Counted from the stretch's first letter, positions 29,061 through 39,661 are shown. The stretch is 64,000 nt of DNA from Campylobacter sp. RM6914 (GCF_004803835.1 NZ_CP012545.1:372001-436000), one strand, 5' to 3'. Program-made: numbers and translations. Notes: generated from the sequence alone by a model not told the origin.

Positions 29061-30064
29061 TATTTAAAATTCACAAACTCGTCATCATAATAAAACGCAT
29101 CTTTGCCCATAAAACTTTTATCTTCTATTTCGCTGTCAAATTCATAAATTTCAGGGTTGTTAAGGTCTAAATCCGTTCTAAAAATATATCCTGTTTTTTC
29201 TACTATATAAAGATAATTATCTGTTGCAAGTGCGTCTGAAAAGATGGCAAATTTAAAATTTCTTTCATTTTTTACCCTTAAGCCAAGGTCGGTAAGAACG
29301 ACATTTCCATCTTTTTTAAAGATATATATGTTTTCGTCGTTTGCAAGGATATTTTTTATTTCTGCGTCATAGTAAAGAGTTCTTTGAGGGTTTATAACGA
29401 TAAGTTTTTTAGCGGTTGCAGCGATCATGTTTTCACCGATAACATCAAGAAAGATGATGTTGTTAAAAAATGGCTCTGAGCTAACAACAACGTCCCTTAG
29501 TATGCGTCCGCTATCTTTTTGCACTATGTAAATTCTACCGTCAAGTGATGGGTAGATGATAAGTGAACTCATAAAATAAGGTGAAACTACGCGTGAATCA
29601 ACTGAATAAATTTCAGATGATTTATACTGCATTAATGTTTTTGCCTCAAATATATCTATCAGATAAATTTGGTTTGCAGCGCTCACTGCAGCCAGTAAAT
29701 TTCCCTCTAGTGAGGCTGAAACTATGGCTGATTTAAAGCTAGCAAAGTATAGCGTGTTACCTGAAGTATCACTTACGTTAAGATCGCCGTTAATGTTTGA
29801 AGATATGACGGCATCTTCGCTTTTATTTAAAAGTTCAAAACCTTTTGCGAGCTTGATGGAGGTATCAAGACCGTCTTTTGTGATTATATTACCATTTTTT
29901 AGGGTAGCGCCGTTTGGATTAACTGATTTTATATAAGAAGGCAGGTCGTGCGATAAAGAGATTTCTTTGTTTACACTCTCTGGCTCAAAGTATTGTCTTT
30001 TTGTTCCACAACCGACAAAGGTCAAACTAATGGCTAAAGTTAGGAAAAGTACTGCTTTTTTCAT
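29060..30064 (-). CDS. Lipoprotein with PQQ/BamB-like repeats
   Basis: The 334-residue protein has a lipoprotein signal (LTLAISLTFVGCGTKR, Cys19). The mature part is beta-rich with repeated strands such as NTLYFASFKSAIVSASLEGNLLAAVS and RIYIVQKDSGRILRDVVVSS, resembling a BamB-type propeller. The gene upstream has the build of YfgM; in E. coli yfgM and bamB are adjacent, which strengthens a role in outer-membrane protein assembly. That role is inference; the lipobox and repeats are seen. Confidence 0.7.
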   Translation of the reverse strand: MKKAVLFLTLAISLTFVGCGTKRQYFEPESVNKEISLSHDLPSYIKSVNPNGATLKNGNIITKDGLDTSIKLAKGFELLNKSEDAVISSNINGDLNVSDTSGNTLYFASFKSAIVSASLEGNLLAAVSAANQIYLIDIFEAKTLMQYKSSEIYSVDSRVVSPYFMSSLIIYPSLDGRIYIVQKDSGRILRDVVVSSEPFFNNIIFLDVIGENMIAATAKKLIVINPQRTLYYDAEIKNILANDENIYIFKKDGNVVLTDLGLRVKNERNFKFAIFSDALATDNYLYIVEKTGYIFRTDLDLNNPEIYEFDSEIEDKSFMGKDAFYYDDEFVNFK

Positions 30065-30627
30065 TATTTATTTCCCTGATAATGTTCTAAATTTTTTACT
30101 AAATTCATAAGTGGCGAGTCAAGAGGAATTTTTGCAAATTCTGCTCTGGCTTCATTTATCTTATCCTCTTTTAAAAGTTCATAACCTTTTATAAGTGTTT
30201 CGTAGTTTGCAAGTATAGATCCATCTTGTGTGCCTATTTGGCTTGATAAGATTTGTTTTACTATCGGATCTATGGGCAAGGATAAAAGCTCTTTAGCTTG
30301 TGCTATATCCTCTTTTCTCATAGCTTCTTTAAACTGATGTATGGCATAAAGCGTAGGCTCTTTTTCTTTTAAAATTTTAAGAGCGTCGGCATCGGTTGGG
30401 TTTAAGATAAGTTTTGAGTATGCCTCGTTTGCCGCAGATATTCTATTTGCATTTATTGCTTTTGAGCCGTAAAATCCGGCAATGCCAAGCACTGCGATAA
30501 TGGCTGAAAAGATAATGGCTTTTTTGTATTTTTTAAAAAATCTCTCGCTTTTTATGACGCTTTCTAAAAATTGCTCTTGCGCGCCTATTTCTTTTTTGAT
30601 TTCGGTTAAATTTTCTTGTATAGCCAA
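30064..30627 (-). CDS. YfgM/TPR-like single-span membrane protein
   Basis: The 187-residue protein has a cytoplasmic N-terminus, one membrane helix (AIIFSAIIAVLGIAGFYG, about residues 37-54), and a periplasmic helical part with TPR-like character (SKLILNPTDADALKILKEK, TLIKGYELLKEDKINEARAEFAKIPL). This is the layout of YfgM, a periplasmic chaperone-network protein next to BamB. It is the first gene of the operon running leftward to hisG and overlaps the lipoprotein gene by one base. Confidence 0.68.
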   Translation of the reverse strand: MAIQENLTEIKKEIGAQEQFLESVIKSERFFKKYKKAIIFSAIIAVLGIAGFYGSKAINANRISAANEAYSKLILNPTDADALKILKEKEPTLYAIHQFKEAMRKEDIAQAKELLSLPIDPIVKQILSSQIGTQDGSILANYETLIKGYELLKEDKINEARAEFAKIPLDSPLMNLVKNLEHYQGNK

Positions 30628-30706
30628 AGTATTATCCTTTGAAATTTTTTGGTTGTAATTGTAGCATAATAAATTTAAAACAGCCCAAAATAAAGCTTAG
30701 TTATGT

Positions 30707-30712
30707 TATAAT
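30707..30712 (+). promoter_or_regulatory. Extended -10 promoter of the gatC-aroE operon
   Basis: TATAAT at 30707-30712 is preceded by TG (30704-30705), an extended -10 as is usual in Campylobacter, where the -35 is often weak. It lies 30 bases before the gatC ATG in the gap between divergent genes. Confidence 0.6.
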
Positions 30713-30741
30713 AAGCTGAAAATTTAATAAAAAGGTTTTTT

Positions 30742-31029
30742 ATGCAGATTGATGACACACTTCTTAGTAAGCTTGAAAAATTATCATCACTAAAGGTGAG
30801 TGACGATAAACGTATGCAGATAAAGCAACAGCTTAGTGAGATCGTAAATTTCGTAGAAGTTTTAAATGAGCTTGATCTTAGCAATGATAATGCCGTAGTT
30901 AGCTCGATAAATGGCGGAACTTTACTTAGAGAAGATATTGCAAAAGACAGCCATGTGATAGACGATATACTAAAAAATGCACCTGCAAGAGAAGGAAATT
31001 TTTTTGTCGTTCCAAAGATTATAGAGTAG
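30742..31029 (+). CDS. gatC: Aspartyl/glutamyl-tRNA amidotransferase subunit C
   Basis: GatC is the small stabilising subunit of GatCAB. The 95-residue protein shows the family pattern: LEKLSSLKVSDDKRMQIKQQLSEIVNFVEVLNELDL and the C-terminal LREDIAKDS...APAREGNFFVVPKIIE. It is separated from gatA (14644) by 15 kb. It opens an operon of ten genes through aroE. Confidence 0.93.
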   Translation: MQIDDTLLSKLEKLSSLKVSDDKRMQIKQQLSEIVNFVEVLNELDLSNDNAVVSSINGGTLLREDIAKDSHVIDDILKNAPAREGNFFVVPKIIE

Positions 31030-31036
31030 AGTTAAG

Positions 31037-32110
31037 ATGCAGATAAAAACGGACATAGAGGCTTTATTAAAGACGGTTGTTTTTAATAAAGCAAGCGACT
31101 TGCACCTAGTATCAAGGGCTGAGCCGCAAATTCGTATAGACGGAGCTTTAAGACCGCTTGAGCTTGGAGTTTTAAGCGGCAAAGATATAGAAGATATCTG
31201 CTATACGCTTATAACTGACGCTCAAAAAAGTGAACTAGAAAACAACAAAGAGCTTGACTTTGCCGTTGACTTGCCAAATATCGGCAGATTTAGAGGAAAC
31301 TACTATTATACTACAAACGGCGATTTAGCGGCCGCCTTTCGTGTCATACCGATCAATATCCCGTCGCTTGATGACCTTAGAAGCCCGCTGATATTTAAAG
31401 AGCTTATAAAACGTGAAAAAGGTCTTATCCTGGTTACCGGACCAACAGGAAGCGGCAAGTCAACAACTCTTGCAGCTATGCTAAATGAGATAAATTTAAA
31501 TTTCAGAAAACATATCATCACAGTTGAAGATCCTGTGGAATTTGTCCATCCTAACAACAAATCACTTTTTTCTCATAGAAACGTAGGCACAGATACTCGC
31601 TCATATGCAAAAGCGTTAAAATACTCATTAAGAGAAGATCCGGATGTGATCCTTGTAGGAGAGATGAGAGATAGCGAGACGATATCTACCGCGATAACAG
31701 CGGCAGAGACAGGACACTTGGTCTTTGGCACACTTCATACAAACTCGTCTATACAAACTATAAACAGGATAGTAGATAGCTTTGACGGTGGAGAGCAACT
31801 TCAAGTAAGAAATATGCTTAGCTCTTCACTAACTGCCATCATTTCTCAAAGTTTACTTCCAAAAGCTGGCGGCGGAAGATACGCCGTGCATGAAATTTTA
31901 ATTAACAACCCGGCTATTGCAAACTTGATACGCGAAAATAGAATTCATCAAATTTATTCGCAAATGCAGTTAAATCAACAGCAAAGCGGGATGAGTACTC
32001 AAACTCAAGCGTTGGTAAAAGCCATAAAAGCAGGACAGATCACAAAAGATACTGCCATGCGTTTTGCTACAAACCAACAAGAACTTTTAAACTCTATAGG
32101 AGCAATTTAA
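31037..32110 (+). CDS. pilT: PilT-type twitching/retraction ATPase
   Basis: The 357-residue secretion ATPase has an N-terminal PAS-like domain (ASDLHLVSRAEPQIRIDGALRPL), Walker A GPTGSGKSTTLAAML, the Asp box ITVEDPVEF, Walker B DPDVILVGEMRD, the His box TGHLVFGTLHTNSS, and the PilT C-terminal stretch with NLIRENRIHQIYSQMQ. Such ATPases depolymerise type IV pilins. No pilin or pilus assembly gene is nearby; it sits between gatC and cvpA among housekeeping genes. It may serve a pilus or DNA-uptake/secretion machine encoded elsewhere. Confidence 0.9.
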   Translation: MQIKTDIEALLKTVVFNKASDLHLVSRAEPQIRIDGALRPLELGVLSGKDIEDICYTLITDAQKSELENNKELDFAVDLPNIGRFRGNYYYTTNGDLAAAFRVIPINIPSLDDLRSPLIFKELIKREKGLILVTGPTGSGKSTTLAAMLNEINLNFRKHIITVEDPVEFVHPNNKSLFSHRNVGTDTRSYAKALKYSLREDPDVILVGEMRDSETISTAITAAETGHLVFGTLHTNSSIQTINRIVDSFDGGEQLQVRNMLSSSLTAIISQSLLPKAGGGRYAVHEILINNPAIANLIRENRIHQIYSQMQLNQQQSGMSTQTQALVKAIKAGQITKDTAMRFATNQQELLNSIGAI

Positions 32111-32111
32111 T

Positions 32112-32723
32112 ATGGATTTTGTGGCGTGGTTTGACATCATAATCGTTGCAGCGATTTTAATGCTTGGCATAAAAGGAATTTTAAACGGACTTATAAAAGA
32201 GGTCTTTGGACTCATAGGGCTTGTAGGTGGCTTGGTTGTAGCGACTAGGTTTTCTGAAGTAGCTGAGAAATTTATAAATGAAAATATATATAAATTTAAT
32301 AACGCTTCTATGCTTCAGTTTGTCGGCTTTATCGCACTTTGGATAGTGTTTTGGTTTTTATGTATATTAATCGGCAAATTTATGTCAAAACTTGTTGCAC
32401 TTAGTGGACTTGGATTTTTAGATAGATTTGGCGGGTTTGTAGCAGGAAGCGGTAAAATTTTTCTTGTTTTAGCTGCCGTTTGTGCGGTTTTAGCCGGAAC
32501 AAATTTAAATAGCAAAGTTGCGCCGTATTTTCAAAATAGTAAAGTTTATCCTATCTTAATGAGTGCGGGTAATTGGATAATCAATGTCGATATAAAAAAT
32601 ATCAAAAACGAGATGGATGACCTTGGTATAAAAAGAGTCGAGCCTAATAAAACGGATATTTTTATCACAACTGATGAAAACGCAAGTAATGAAATTGAAG
32701 TAAATGCAACAAAAGGAGAGTGA
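32112..32723 (+). CDS. cvpA: CvpA-family membrane protein
   Basis: The 203-residue protein has four membrane segments, beginning [39 protein letters not shown], characteristic of CvpA (colicin V production) proteins, and an acidic hydrophilic C-terminus ([15 protein letters not shown]). The molecular role of CvpA is poorly known; it affects envelope homeostasis in other bacteria. It begins 2 bases after pilT and ends just before fur. Confidence 0.88.
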   Translation: MDFVAWFDIIIVAAILMLGIKGILNGLIKEVFGLIGLVGGLVVATRFSEVAEKFINENIYKFNNASMLQFVGFIALWIVFWFLCILIGKFMSKLVALSGLGFLDRFGGFVAGSGKIFLVLAAVCAVLAGTNLNSKVAPYFQNSKVYPILMSAGNWIINVDIKNIKNEMDDLGIKRVEPNKTDIFITTDENASNEIEVNATKGE

Positions 32724-32724
32724 T

Positions 32725-33192
32725 ATGATAGAGAATTTAGAGTATGATGCACTGCTTGATAGATTTAAAAAAGTTCTTAGAGATAACGGACTTAAGTATA
32801 CAAAACAACGTGAAGTTTTACTAAAAACACTTTATAATAACGACGAACACTTCACTCCGGAAAGACTCTATCTCTTTATCAAAGAGAACTATCCTGAGTT
32901 AAATGTTGGTATCGCAACAGTATATAGGACCTTAAATTTACTTGAAGAGTCCGAGATGGTAACTTCTATTAGTTTTGGTGCACAAGGTAAAAAATTTGAG
33001 CTTGCTACAAAGCCTCACCATGATCACATGATATGCAGAAGATGCGGTTTGATAATAGAATTTGAAGATGCAACTATAGAAAAACGTCAAATCGGTATCG
33101 CAAAAGAACACGGTTTTAAACTAACCGGACATATGATGCAACTTTACGGAATTTGTGAAAAATGCAATAAAGACAATATAAAGGGAAAATAA
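32725..33192 (+). CDS. fur: Ferric uptake regulator
   Basis: Fur is an Fe(II)-dependent repressor of iron acquisition. The ATG at 32725 is chosen because AAGGAG lies eight bases before it; an upstream in-frame ATG at 32704 lies inside cvpA. The 155-residue protein has the winged helix ([43 protein letters not shown]) and metal-binding motifs [11 protein letters not shown] and CEKC for the structural zinc. It lies in the gatC-pilT-cvpA-fur-lysS-glyA run, as in other Campylobacter. Confidence 0.95.
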   Translation: MIENLEYDALLDRFKKVLRDNGLKYTKQREVLLKTLYNNDEHFTPERLYLFIKENYPELNVGIATVYRTLNLLEESEMVTSISFGAQGKKFELATKPHHDHMICRRCGLIIEFEDATIEKRQIGIAKEHGFKLTGHMMQLYGICEKCNKDNIKGK

Positions 33193-33213
33193 TTAAGAGA
33201 GGTAAAAGATAAG

Positions 33214-34728
33214 GTGATATTTGATAATCAATTAGAACAACAAAGGCTACAAAGAGCGGATGATCTGCGTGAAATGGGAGTTAATCCATACCCTCATTTC
33301 TTAAGACGTGATATGGATATTTCTAAATTTAGACTTAAATTTAATCATATAAAAGATACGGAAGATGAAAAAGCCGAGGGGCAATTCGTAAGTCTTGCGG
33401 GTCGCATTAAGCTGATACGCGACGCAGGTAAGGCGATATTTGCAAATATCGAAGATGAAGACGGAAATTTACAAATTTATTTTAGTAACAAAACACTTGA
33501 CGCAGAGTGGTTTAAGGTTGTTAAGAAAAATATCGAAGTAGGTGATATCATCTTTGTTCGCGGATATGCTTTTGTTACTAAAACGGGCGAATTTTCTATG
33601 CATGTTAGCGAGCTAACACTTGCTTCAAAAGCGATATCCCCACTACCTGAAAAATACCACGGCTTGGTTGACATAGAGACAAGATATCGTCAGCGCTATC
33701 TTGATATGATAATGAACCCTGAAGTTAGAAATGACTTTAAAAAGCGCTCGATCATTGTTTCTACGATTAGAAGATTTTTTGAAGATAAAAATTTCTTAGA
33801 GGTTGAAACCCCGATGATGCACCCGATCGCGGGTGGTGCAAATGCTAAGCCTTTTGTTACTTTTCATAATGCACTAGGTGTTGATCGTTATCTAAGGATA
33901 GCACCGGAGCTATATCTAAAACGCTTGATCGTGGGTGGCTTTGAGGCTGTTTATGAGATGAATAGAAATTTCCGTAACGAGGGCATGGACTTAACGCACA
34001 ATCCCGAGTTTACAAGCATAGAATTTTACTGGGCGTATCATACTTATCATGATTTGATGGGCATAACAGAAGAGCTTTTTAACGTCCTTCTCGATAAACT
34101 TGAGATGGAAAAGGTCATAGAATTTGACGGTATGAAGATCGACTTTTCAAAGCCATTTGCTAGGATAAATTATAAAAAAGCACTTGTTGAGATAGGCGGC
34201 ATCGATCCTAGTATCATAGAAGATAAAGAGCAAATTTTAGCCAAGCTTAAAAAAGATGAATTTGAGGCAAACGACAAGCTTGATCTAGGGCATCTTCAAG
34301 CGGAACTTTTTGATAACTATGTCGAAGAAAAGCTTATAAATCCTACATTTATAATTGACTTTCCGATCTCCATATCTCCGCTATCAAGAAGAAGTGATAA
34401 AAACCCTAATGTGGCAGAGAGATTTGAGTTGTTTATTGCAGGTCGCGAGCTTGCAAACGGCTTTAATGAATTAAACGATCCAATAGATCAATACAACCGC
34501 TTTTCCGGTCAAATAGAAGCTAAAAACGCAGGAGATGACGAGGCGCATGAGATGGACGAGGACTATGTCCGTGCTCTTGGATATGCTATGCCTCCAACAG
34601 CTGGCGAGGGCATAGGTATCGACCGTCTTGTTATGCTACTTACCGATAAAAAGTCGATTCGTGATGTTGTGTTATTCCCCGCTATGAGACCGTTAAAAAA
34701 TGAAAACCAAACAAAGGAGAGCAAATGA
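33214..34728 (+). CDS. lysS: Lysyl-tRNA synthetase, class II
   Basis: LysS charges tRNA-Lys. The 504-residue protein starts with GTG at 33214 after a GAGG site. It has an OB-fold anticodon domain ([29 protein letters not shown]) and class II motifs: motif 2 [20 protein letters not shown] and motif 3 [22 protein letters not shown]. The stop overlaps glyA's start by 4 bases. Confidence 0.97.
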   Translation: MIFDNQLEQQRLQRADDLREMGVNPYPHFLRRDMDISKFRLKFNHIKDTEDEKAEGQFVSLAGRIKLIRDAGKAIFANIEDEDGNLQIYFSNKTLDAEWFKVVKKNIEVGDIIFVRGYAFVTKTGEFSMHVSELTLASKAISPLPEKYHGLVDIETRYRQRYLDMIMNPEVRNDFKKRSIIVSTIRRFFEDKNFLEVETPMMHPIAGGANAKPFVTFHNALGVDRYLRIAPELYLKRLIVGGFEAVYEMNRNFRNEGMDLTHNPEFTSIEFYWAYHTYHDLMGITEELFNVLLDKLEMEKVIEFDGMKIDFSKPFARINYKKALVEIGGIDPSIIEDKEQILAKLKKDEFEANDKLDLGHLQAELFDNYVEEKLINPTFIIDFPISISPLSRRSDKNPNVAERFELFIAGRELANGFNELNDPIDQYNRFSGQIEAKNAGDDEAHEMDEDYVRALGYAMPPTAGEGIGIDRLVMLLTDKKSIRDVVLFPAMRPLKNENQTKESK

Positions 34729-35969
34729 GTTTAGAAAATTACGATAAGTCAATATTTGATCTAGTGCAACTTGAGTTAAAAAGACAGTGTGATCACCTTG
34801 AGATGATCGCTAGTGAAAATTTCACATATCCTGAAGTAATGGAAGTAATGGGCTCGATCCTAACAAACAAATACGCAGAAGGCTATCCTGGCAAGCGTTA
34901 CTATGGCGGATGTGAATTTGTTGATCAAATAGAACAGATTGCAATTGACAGATGTAAAGAGCTTTTTGGATGTGAATTTGCAAATGTTCAACCAAACTCA
35001 GGCTCTCAAGCCAACCAAGGTGTATACGGCGCACTTTTAAACCCTGGCGATAAAATTTTAGGTATGGACTTAAGTCATGGCGGGCACCTAACTCACGGCG
35101 CTAAAGTAAGTAGCTCAGGCAAGATGTATGAGAGCTTTTTTTACGGTGTAGAGCTTGACGGACGTATCAATTACGAGCGTGTTTTAGATATCGCTAGGAT
35201 CGTAAAACCAAAGATGATAGTTTGCGGCGCAAGCGCTTACACAAGAGAGATCGACTTTAAAAAATTTAGAGAGATAGCCGATGAGGTTGGAGCTATACTT
35301 TTTGCCGATATAGCCCATATCGCAGGTCTTGTTGTAGCGGGCGAGCATATGCATCCATTTCCGCACTGCGATGTCGTAAGCTCAACTACTCATAAAACTC
35401 TTCGCGGACCAAGAGGCGGTATCATTATGACAAATAATGAAGAGTATGCAAAGAAAATCAACTCTTCAATCTTCCCTGGAATTCAAGGCGGACCACTTGT
35501 ACATGTCATAGCAGGCAAAGCAGTAGGCTTTAAGCATAACCTATCACCTGAATGGAAAGTTTATGCAAAACAAGTTAAAGCAAATGCTAAAAAGCTTGGA
35601 GAAGTGTTAATGGGACGTGGTTTTGACCTAGTAAGCGGTGGTACTGACAACCATCTTATCTTGATGAGCTTTTTAAATAGAGAATTTAGCGGTAAAGATG
35701 CTGATATCGCACTAGGAAATGCAGGCATAACTGTCAATAAAAATACGGTTCCTGGCGAGATAAGAAGTCCGTTTGTAACAAGCGGTATTCGCGTAGGCTC
35801 ACCTGCTCTTACTGCACGCGGTATGAAAGAGGCCGAATTTGAGCTAATAGCAAATAAAATCGCAGATGTGCTTAGCGACATAAATAACACATCTATCCAG
35901 GAAAAAACAAAGGCCGAACTAAAAGAACTAGCGCATAAATTTATAATATACGACAGGGCGATGTTTTAA
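34725..35969 (+). CDS. glyA: Serine hydroxymethyltransferase
   Basis: GlyA converts serine and tetrahydrofolate to glycine and methylene-THF with PLP. The 414-residue protein shows the PLP-lysine loop [16 protein letters not shown], the substrate loop [16 protein letters not shown], and the HGGHLTHG region. Length is standard. It overlaps lysS by 4 bases and shares one base with the next gene. Confidence 0.97.
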   Translation: MSLENYDKSIFDLVQLELKRQCDHLEMIASENFTYPEVMEVMGSILTNKYAEGYPGKRYYGGCEFVDQIEQIAIDRCKELFGCEFANVQPNSGSQANQGVYGALLNPGDKILGMDLSHGGHLTHGAKVSSSGKMYESFFYGVELDGRINYERVLDIARIVKPKMIVCGASAYTREIDFKKFREIADEVGAILFADIAHIAGLVVAGEHMHPFPHCDVVSSTTHKTLRGPRGGIIMTNNEEYAKKINSSIFPGIQGGPLVHVIAGKAVGFKHNLSPEWKVYAKQVKANAKKLGEVLMGRGFDLVSGGTDNHLILMSFLNREFSGKDADIALGNAGITVNKNTVPGEIRSPFVTSGIRVGSPALTARGMKEAEFELIANKIADVLSDINNTSIQEKTKAELKELAHKFIIYDRAMF

Positions 35970-36511
35970 TGCAAAGTATCGATACTGCACTTATCAAGAT
36001 GATAACATCGCATTATTTTATAAAACGCGACGTTATAGTTAATAAAATAGAACATAAAGGCAGGTTGTTTTTTGATAAATTTGAGCGTGTTAATGAGCTT
36101 TTAAACTATAAAGTCATACAAGATCATGACGCAGGAAGGATTATTGCCGCTCACCCTTTGATAAACGCAAACGACAAAGTTGAGAATATCGTTTTTGACT
36201 ATAACGGTAGAACGCCTGAACGTTTTTGGCATCGTGCACAGTTGCTTTTGCGAGAGGAAGGTTTTATAAATTTTACCGCATATAAAAGCAAGACCGAGGG
36301 ACATTTACATCTATATGTTCACAAAGGTCATACGACATTTCACGAGGCTTGCCAGCTAGCTAATATGATAAGCATGAAGCTGTCTCAGCGTCTTGCTAAA
36401 GAGTGGAGAATGTTTCCTAATACCGATATGCCAAGAGAATTTAATATATTGGCTTTGCCTTATGAGCTTTATCAAAAAGAGCGAGGGGCGAGCTGGTCGA
36501 AACACATGTAA
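35969..36511 (+). CDS. DUF1882-type conserved epsilonproteobacterial protein
   Basis: The 180-residue soluble protein is basic and has no signal. Stretches such as [28 protein letters not shown] and [26 protein letters not shown] recall a protein found after glyA in C. jejuni and assigned to DUF1882. It contains several histidines but no motif I can tie to an activity. It starts on the glyA stop and is followed by the SPOR gene after 9 bases, so it probably belongs to the same transcript. Confidence 0.78.
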   Translation: MQSIDTALIKMITSHYFIKRDVIVNKIEHKGRLFFDKFERVNELLNYKVIQDHDAGRIIAAHPLINANDKVENIVFDYNGRTPERFWHRAQLLLREEGFINFTAYKSKTEGHLHLYVHKGHTTFHEACQLANMISMKLSQRLAKEWRMFPNTDMPREFNILALPYELYQKERGASWSKHM

Positions 36512-36520
36512 GGAAAAGAT

Positions 36521-37333
36521 ATGCAAACAGATAATGAGCTAAAAGATATACTTTTGGATAACGACGATGAGATAAAAAGTGCAAAGATAAAGCGACTTTT
36601 AGTCTTTGTTGCGGCTCTTGTGATTTTATTTTTAATTATCGTTATGGCGATAAAAATGCTAAATTCCAGTGATGTTCCTCAAGCTCAAAATGATATAGAT
36701 TCAAGGCTTGTTTTGCCACCTGTACCAACTCAAACGCCCAAAGATAACAATATCGTAGCTCAGCAGCCATCTCTTCCTATAAATGACAAAAAAGACGATC
36801 AGTTGTTTGAGCAAGTACCTATTGTTCCTGAAAGCAAGAGTAATGACGAATTTGAAGATATGGTAAAAAGGCTAAAGGAAAAAGAGAGCAATAAAATAGC
36901 CGCAGCAAATGAAGCTAAAAAAGAGGAGCTTAAGTCTGAAGTCGTAGTTGCCAAAGAGCAACCAAAGGCTCAATCAACAACTAGCACAAAAACTCAAAAC
37001 GAGACAAAAGCGGCTGATAAAAAACAAGAGGTAAAACAACCTCAAGCTGCAAAACCGACTCAAACCCCGGTTGCTAAAACTCAACCAACTAAGCCTACTA
37101 CTCAGGCTAGCACAGGAGGCTCTTATGTGCAAGTTTTTGCAGGACTTAAGTATAATCCAAATGCGGACTATCTTAAAAAATTGCAAGCCAAAGGCTATAA
37201 ATACCAAACTGTAAAAGTTGGAGAGTTAACTAAAGTTATCGTCGGTCCTTTTGGGGCAAACGAGCTTAAAAACGCACTTGCTGATATTAGGAAAGATGTA
37301 AACAAAGACGCATTTGTATATAAGGCAAAGTAA
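36521..37333 (+). CDS. SPOR-domain membrane protein
   Basis: This 270-residue protein has a cytoplasmic N-terminus, one membrane helix (LLVFVAALVILFLIIVMAIKML, about residues 26-47), a long low-complexity linker rich in K, P, Q, T, and a C-terminal SPOR domain (GSYVQVFAGLKYNPNADYLKKLQAKGYKYQTVKVGELTKVIVGPFG split over residues 200-250). SPOR domains bind denuded glycan at the septum, so it likely acts in cell division or cell-wall remodelling. It shares one base with aroE. Confidence 0.88.
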   Translation: MQTDNELKDILLDNDDEIKSAKIKRLLVFVAALVILFLIIVMAIKMLNSSDVPQAQNDIDSRLVLPPVPTQTPKDNNIVAQQPSLPINDKKDDQLFEQVPIVPESKSNDEFEDMVKRLKEKESNKIAAANEAKKEELKSEVVVAKEQPKAQSTTSTKTQNETKAADKKQEVKQPQAAKPTQTPVAKTQPTKPTTQASTGGSYVQVFAGLKYNPNADYLKKLQAKGYKYQTVKVGELTKVIVGPFGANELKNALADIRKDVNKDAFVYKAK

Positions 37334-38121
37334 TGCAAACCTTCGCACTTTTCGGAGATCCTGTCGCTCACTCTATCTCTCCAAGGCTTCACAATAAAGC
37401 CTTGAGGGATTTGGGTCTTGATGCGCTTTATACTCGTGTTTTACTAAAAGATGGAAGCGAGTTAATGTCTAAATTTCGCTCCTTAAAGCTTGATGGGGCA
37501 AATGTCACGGTTCCTCATAAAGAGCATGCTTTAAATTTAGCCGATGTTGCTTCGCCGACTGCCACTTGTGCAGGCTCGGCAAATACATTGGTTTTAAAAA
37601 ATGATAAAATTTATGCCTATAACACCGATACTTTGGGCTTTATGCGAGCTATTGCGCCGTTTGGCGATATTAAAACAGCTCTTATAATAGGAGCCGGTGG
37701 CACAGCAAAGGCGCTTGCGTATGTTTTACAAAACAACGGAGTTGAGGTTGAAATTTTAAACCGAAGCAAAGAGCGTATTCAAAATTTAAGTCAAAATTTT
37801 AACTGCTTTAGCTGGGACGAATTTAGACCAAAAGGTTATGACCTTGTTGTAAATTCAACTTCTGCAGGTTTAAAAGACGATATTTTATGTGCTCCGGTTG
37901 AAATTTTACTTCCTGTGATAAAAGGTTCAAATTTTGCATTTGACGTGATATATAATAGAGCAACCCCGTTTTTAAATTTAGCTCAACAGCATAACCTTAC
38001 ATGTAAAAATGGTGCGGATATGTTGCTTTTTCAAGCTGTTTTTGCGTTGAATTTATTTTATGACTCAAGTTTGGACGAGACAAAGATAGAAAAATCAATG
38101 CGTGAGGTTTTTCGTCTTTAA
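37333..38121 (+). CDS. aroE: Shikimate dehydrogenase
   Basis: AroE reduces 3-dehydroshikimate to shikimate with NADPH. The 262-residue protein has the substrate motif GDPVAHSISPRLHNKAL, the catalytic Lys in ANVTVPHKEHAL, and the NADP loop IIGAGGTAKALAYVLQNNG with NRSKER. It ends the gatC-aroE run; pyk has its own promoter 19 bases later. Confidence 0.96.
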   Translation: MQTFALFGDPVAHSISPRLHNKALRDLGLDALYTRVLLKDGSELMSKFRSLKLDGANVTVPHKEHALNLADVASPTATCAGSANTLVLKNDKIYAYNTDTLGFMRAIAPFGDIKTALIIGAGGTAKALAYVLQNNGVEVEILNRSKERIQNLSQNFNCFSWDEFRPKGYDLVVNSTSAGLKDDILCAPVEILLPVIKGSNFAFDVIYNRATPFLNLAQQHNLTCKNGADMLLFQAVFALNLFYDSSLDETKIEKSMREVFRL

Positions 38122-38139
38122 ACTAACCTCTTAATGTGA

Positions 38140-38145
38140 TATAAT
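38140..38145 (+). promoter_or_regulatory. -10 promoter element of pyk
   Basis: TATAAT at 38140-38145, preceded by TGTGA, lies 25 bases before the pyk ATG in the short gap after aroE. The AAAAGGT ribosome site follows it. Confidence 0.6.
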
Positions 38146-38170
38146 CATCAAAATCAAAAAAGGTATAAAA

Positions 38171-39619
38171 ATGATAAAAAAGACAAAAATCGTAGCCACC
38201 TTAGGGCCTGCAAGCGACGACATATCCGTGATGGAAGAGATGGTGAAAGCAGGCGTAAATGTCTTTCGCTTAAATTTTAGCCACGGAACACACGAATACC
38301 ATAAATCAAACATCGACAAAATTCGTGAAGTAGAGAAAAAGCTTAATATTCGTATAGGAATTTTACAAGATATCTGCGGTCCAAAAGTCCGTATTGGCAA
38401 GCTTGAGGTGCCATTTGAGCTAAAAACTGGCGATAGGCTTGATATATATGCTGATGAAATTTTGGGTGTTAAAGTTGATGAAAATCACTATAAAACTTGC
38501 CTAAATCAACCTCAAATTTTGGCAATGTTAAAACCTGACGAATACGTCTATCTTTATGATGGCAACATCCGTGCAAAGGTTGTTGAAGCAAGTGCAAAAG
38601 TTGTCCAAACTAGGATAGAAAACGACGGCACTTTAAGCTCAAACAAGGGCGTAAATTTCCCAAATACCAAAATAGGTATAGAGGTTATAACTCCAAAAGA
38701 TCGAAGTGATATGGAATTTGGTGCTAAGTGTGGGGTGAGTTTTGTTGCGATTAGTTTTGTTCAAAATGCAGATGATGTGCGAAAAGCAAAAGAAATTTTA
38801 AGAGGATTTGGCTCAAAAGCGAGTGTACTTTCTAAGATAGAGAAATTTGACGCTGTTGAAAATATAGACGAGATCATCAAAGAAAGTGACGGTATCATGG
38901 TGGCAAGAGGCGATCTTGGTATAGAAGTCCCATACTACCGTGTGCCTACTATACAAAAACTTATAATCAAAAAAGCAAATGCAGCTAGCAAGCCTGTCAT
39001 CACTGCAACACAAATGATGTTAAGTATGGCAGAACATGAAACCGCTACGCGTGCAGAGATAAGTGACGTTGCAAATGCCGTTTTGGACGGAACGGACGCT
39101 GTTATGTTAAGCGAGGAGAGTGCGATAGGCAAAAATCCTGTTGCCGTCGTTGAGGCGATGAGCAATACAATCGTGCAAACACAGAGTATATATCCGTATA
39201 ATAAATTTGATGAATTTGAGTTTATGGATGAAACTGATGTAGTCTCTTCAAGTGCAGCCGCTCTTGCCGTTAGGTTAAAGCTAGATGGTATAATATCTAT
39301 AACATCGTCTGGTAAATCAGCCATAAAACTTGCTAGAAATCGCCCAAATATCGACATCTATGCAGTAGCCCACGATGAAGCTACGGCGCATTCGCTAACC
39401 TTATCTTGGGGTATAACTCCTGCGCTTGTTGTTGCTAAAAATAAACTTGGTGATCTTTTGGCTGACACTATACAAAAAGCAGTAGAAGGTGGTTTTGTGG
39501 ATCATGAAAAGGGGTATTTGGTAACTGCGGGACATCCGACTGGAGTTGAGGGAAGCACAAACTTTTTAAGAATTCTAAGACGCGACCAGATTGATTATTA
39601 TCTATCTCAAAAGATATAA
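38171..39619 (+). CDS. pyk: Pyruvate kinase
   Basis: Pyk makes pyruvate and ATP from phosphoenolpyruvate; in Campylobacter, which lacks phosphofructokinase, it works in the lower pathway. The 482-residue protein has KIVATLGPASDD, RLNFSHGTHEYH, the signature MVARGDLGIEVPYYRVPTIQKLII (split), and ITATQMMLSM. Length is normal. A strong terminator follows. Confidence 0.96.
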   Translation: MIKKTKIVATLGPASDDISVMEEMVKAGVNVFRLNFSHGTHEYHKSNIDKIREVEKKLNIRIGILQDICGPKVRIGKLEVPFELKTGDRLDIYADEILGVKVDENHYKTCLNQPQILAMLKPDEYVYLYDGNIRAKVVEASAKVVQTRIENDGTLSSNKGVNFPNTKIGIEVITPKDRSDMEFGAKCGVSFVAISFVQNADDVRKAKEILRGFGSKASVLSKIEKFDAVENIDEIIKESDGIMVARGDLGIEVPYYRVPTIQKLIIKKANAASKPVITATQMMLSMAEHETATRAEISDVANAVLDGTDAVMLSEESAIGKNPVAVVEAMSNTIVQTQSIYPYNKFDEFEFMDETDVVSSSAAALAVRLKLDGIISITSSGKSAIKLARNRPNIDIYAVAHDEATAHSLTLSWGITPALVVAKNKLGDLLADTIQKAVEGGFVDHEKGYLVTAGHPTGVEGSTNFLRILRRDQIDYYLSQKI

Positions 39620-39627
39620 ATTTACAA

Positions 39628-39661
39628 CCTTCAAGCTGTTTTGCCAGCTTGAAGGGTTTTT
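39628..39661 (+). terminator. Rho-independent terminator after pyk
   Basis: CCTTCAAGCTG (39628-39638) and CAGCTTGAAGG (39645-39655) form a perfect 11-bp stem with a 6-nt loop, followed by GTTTTT. It separates the convergent pyk and recR. Confidence 0.9.
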
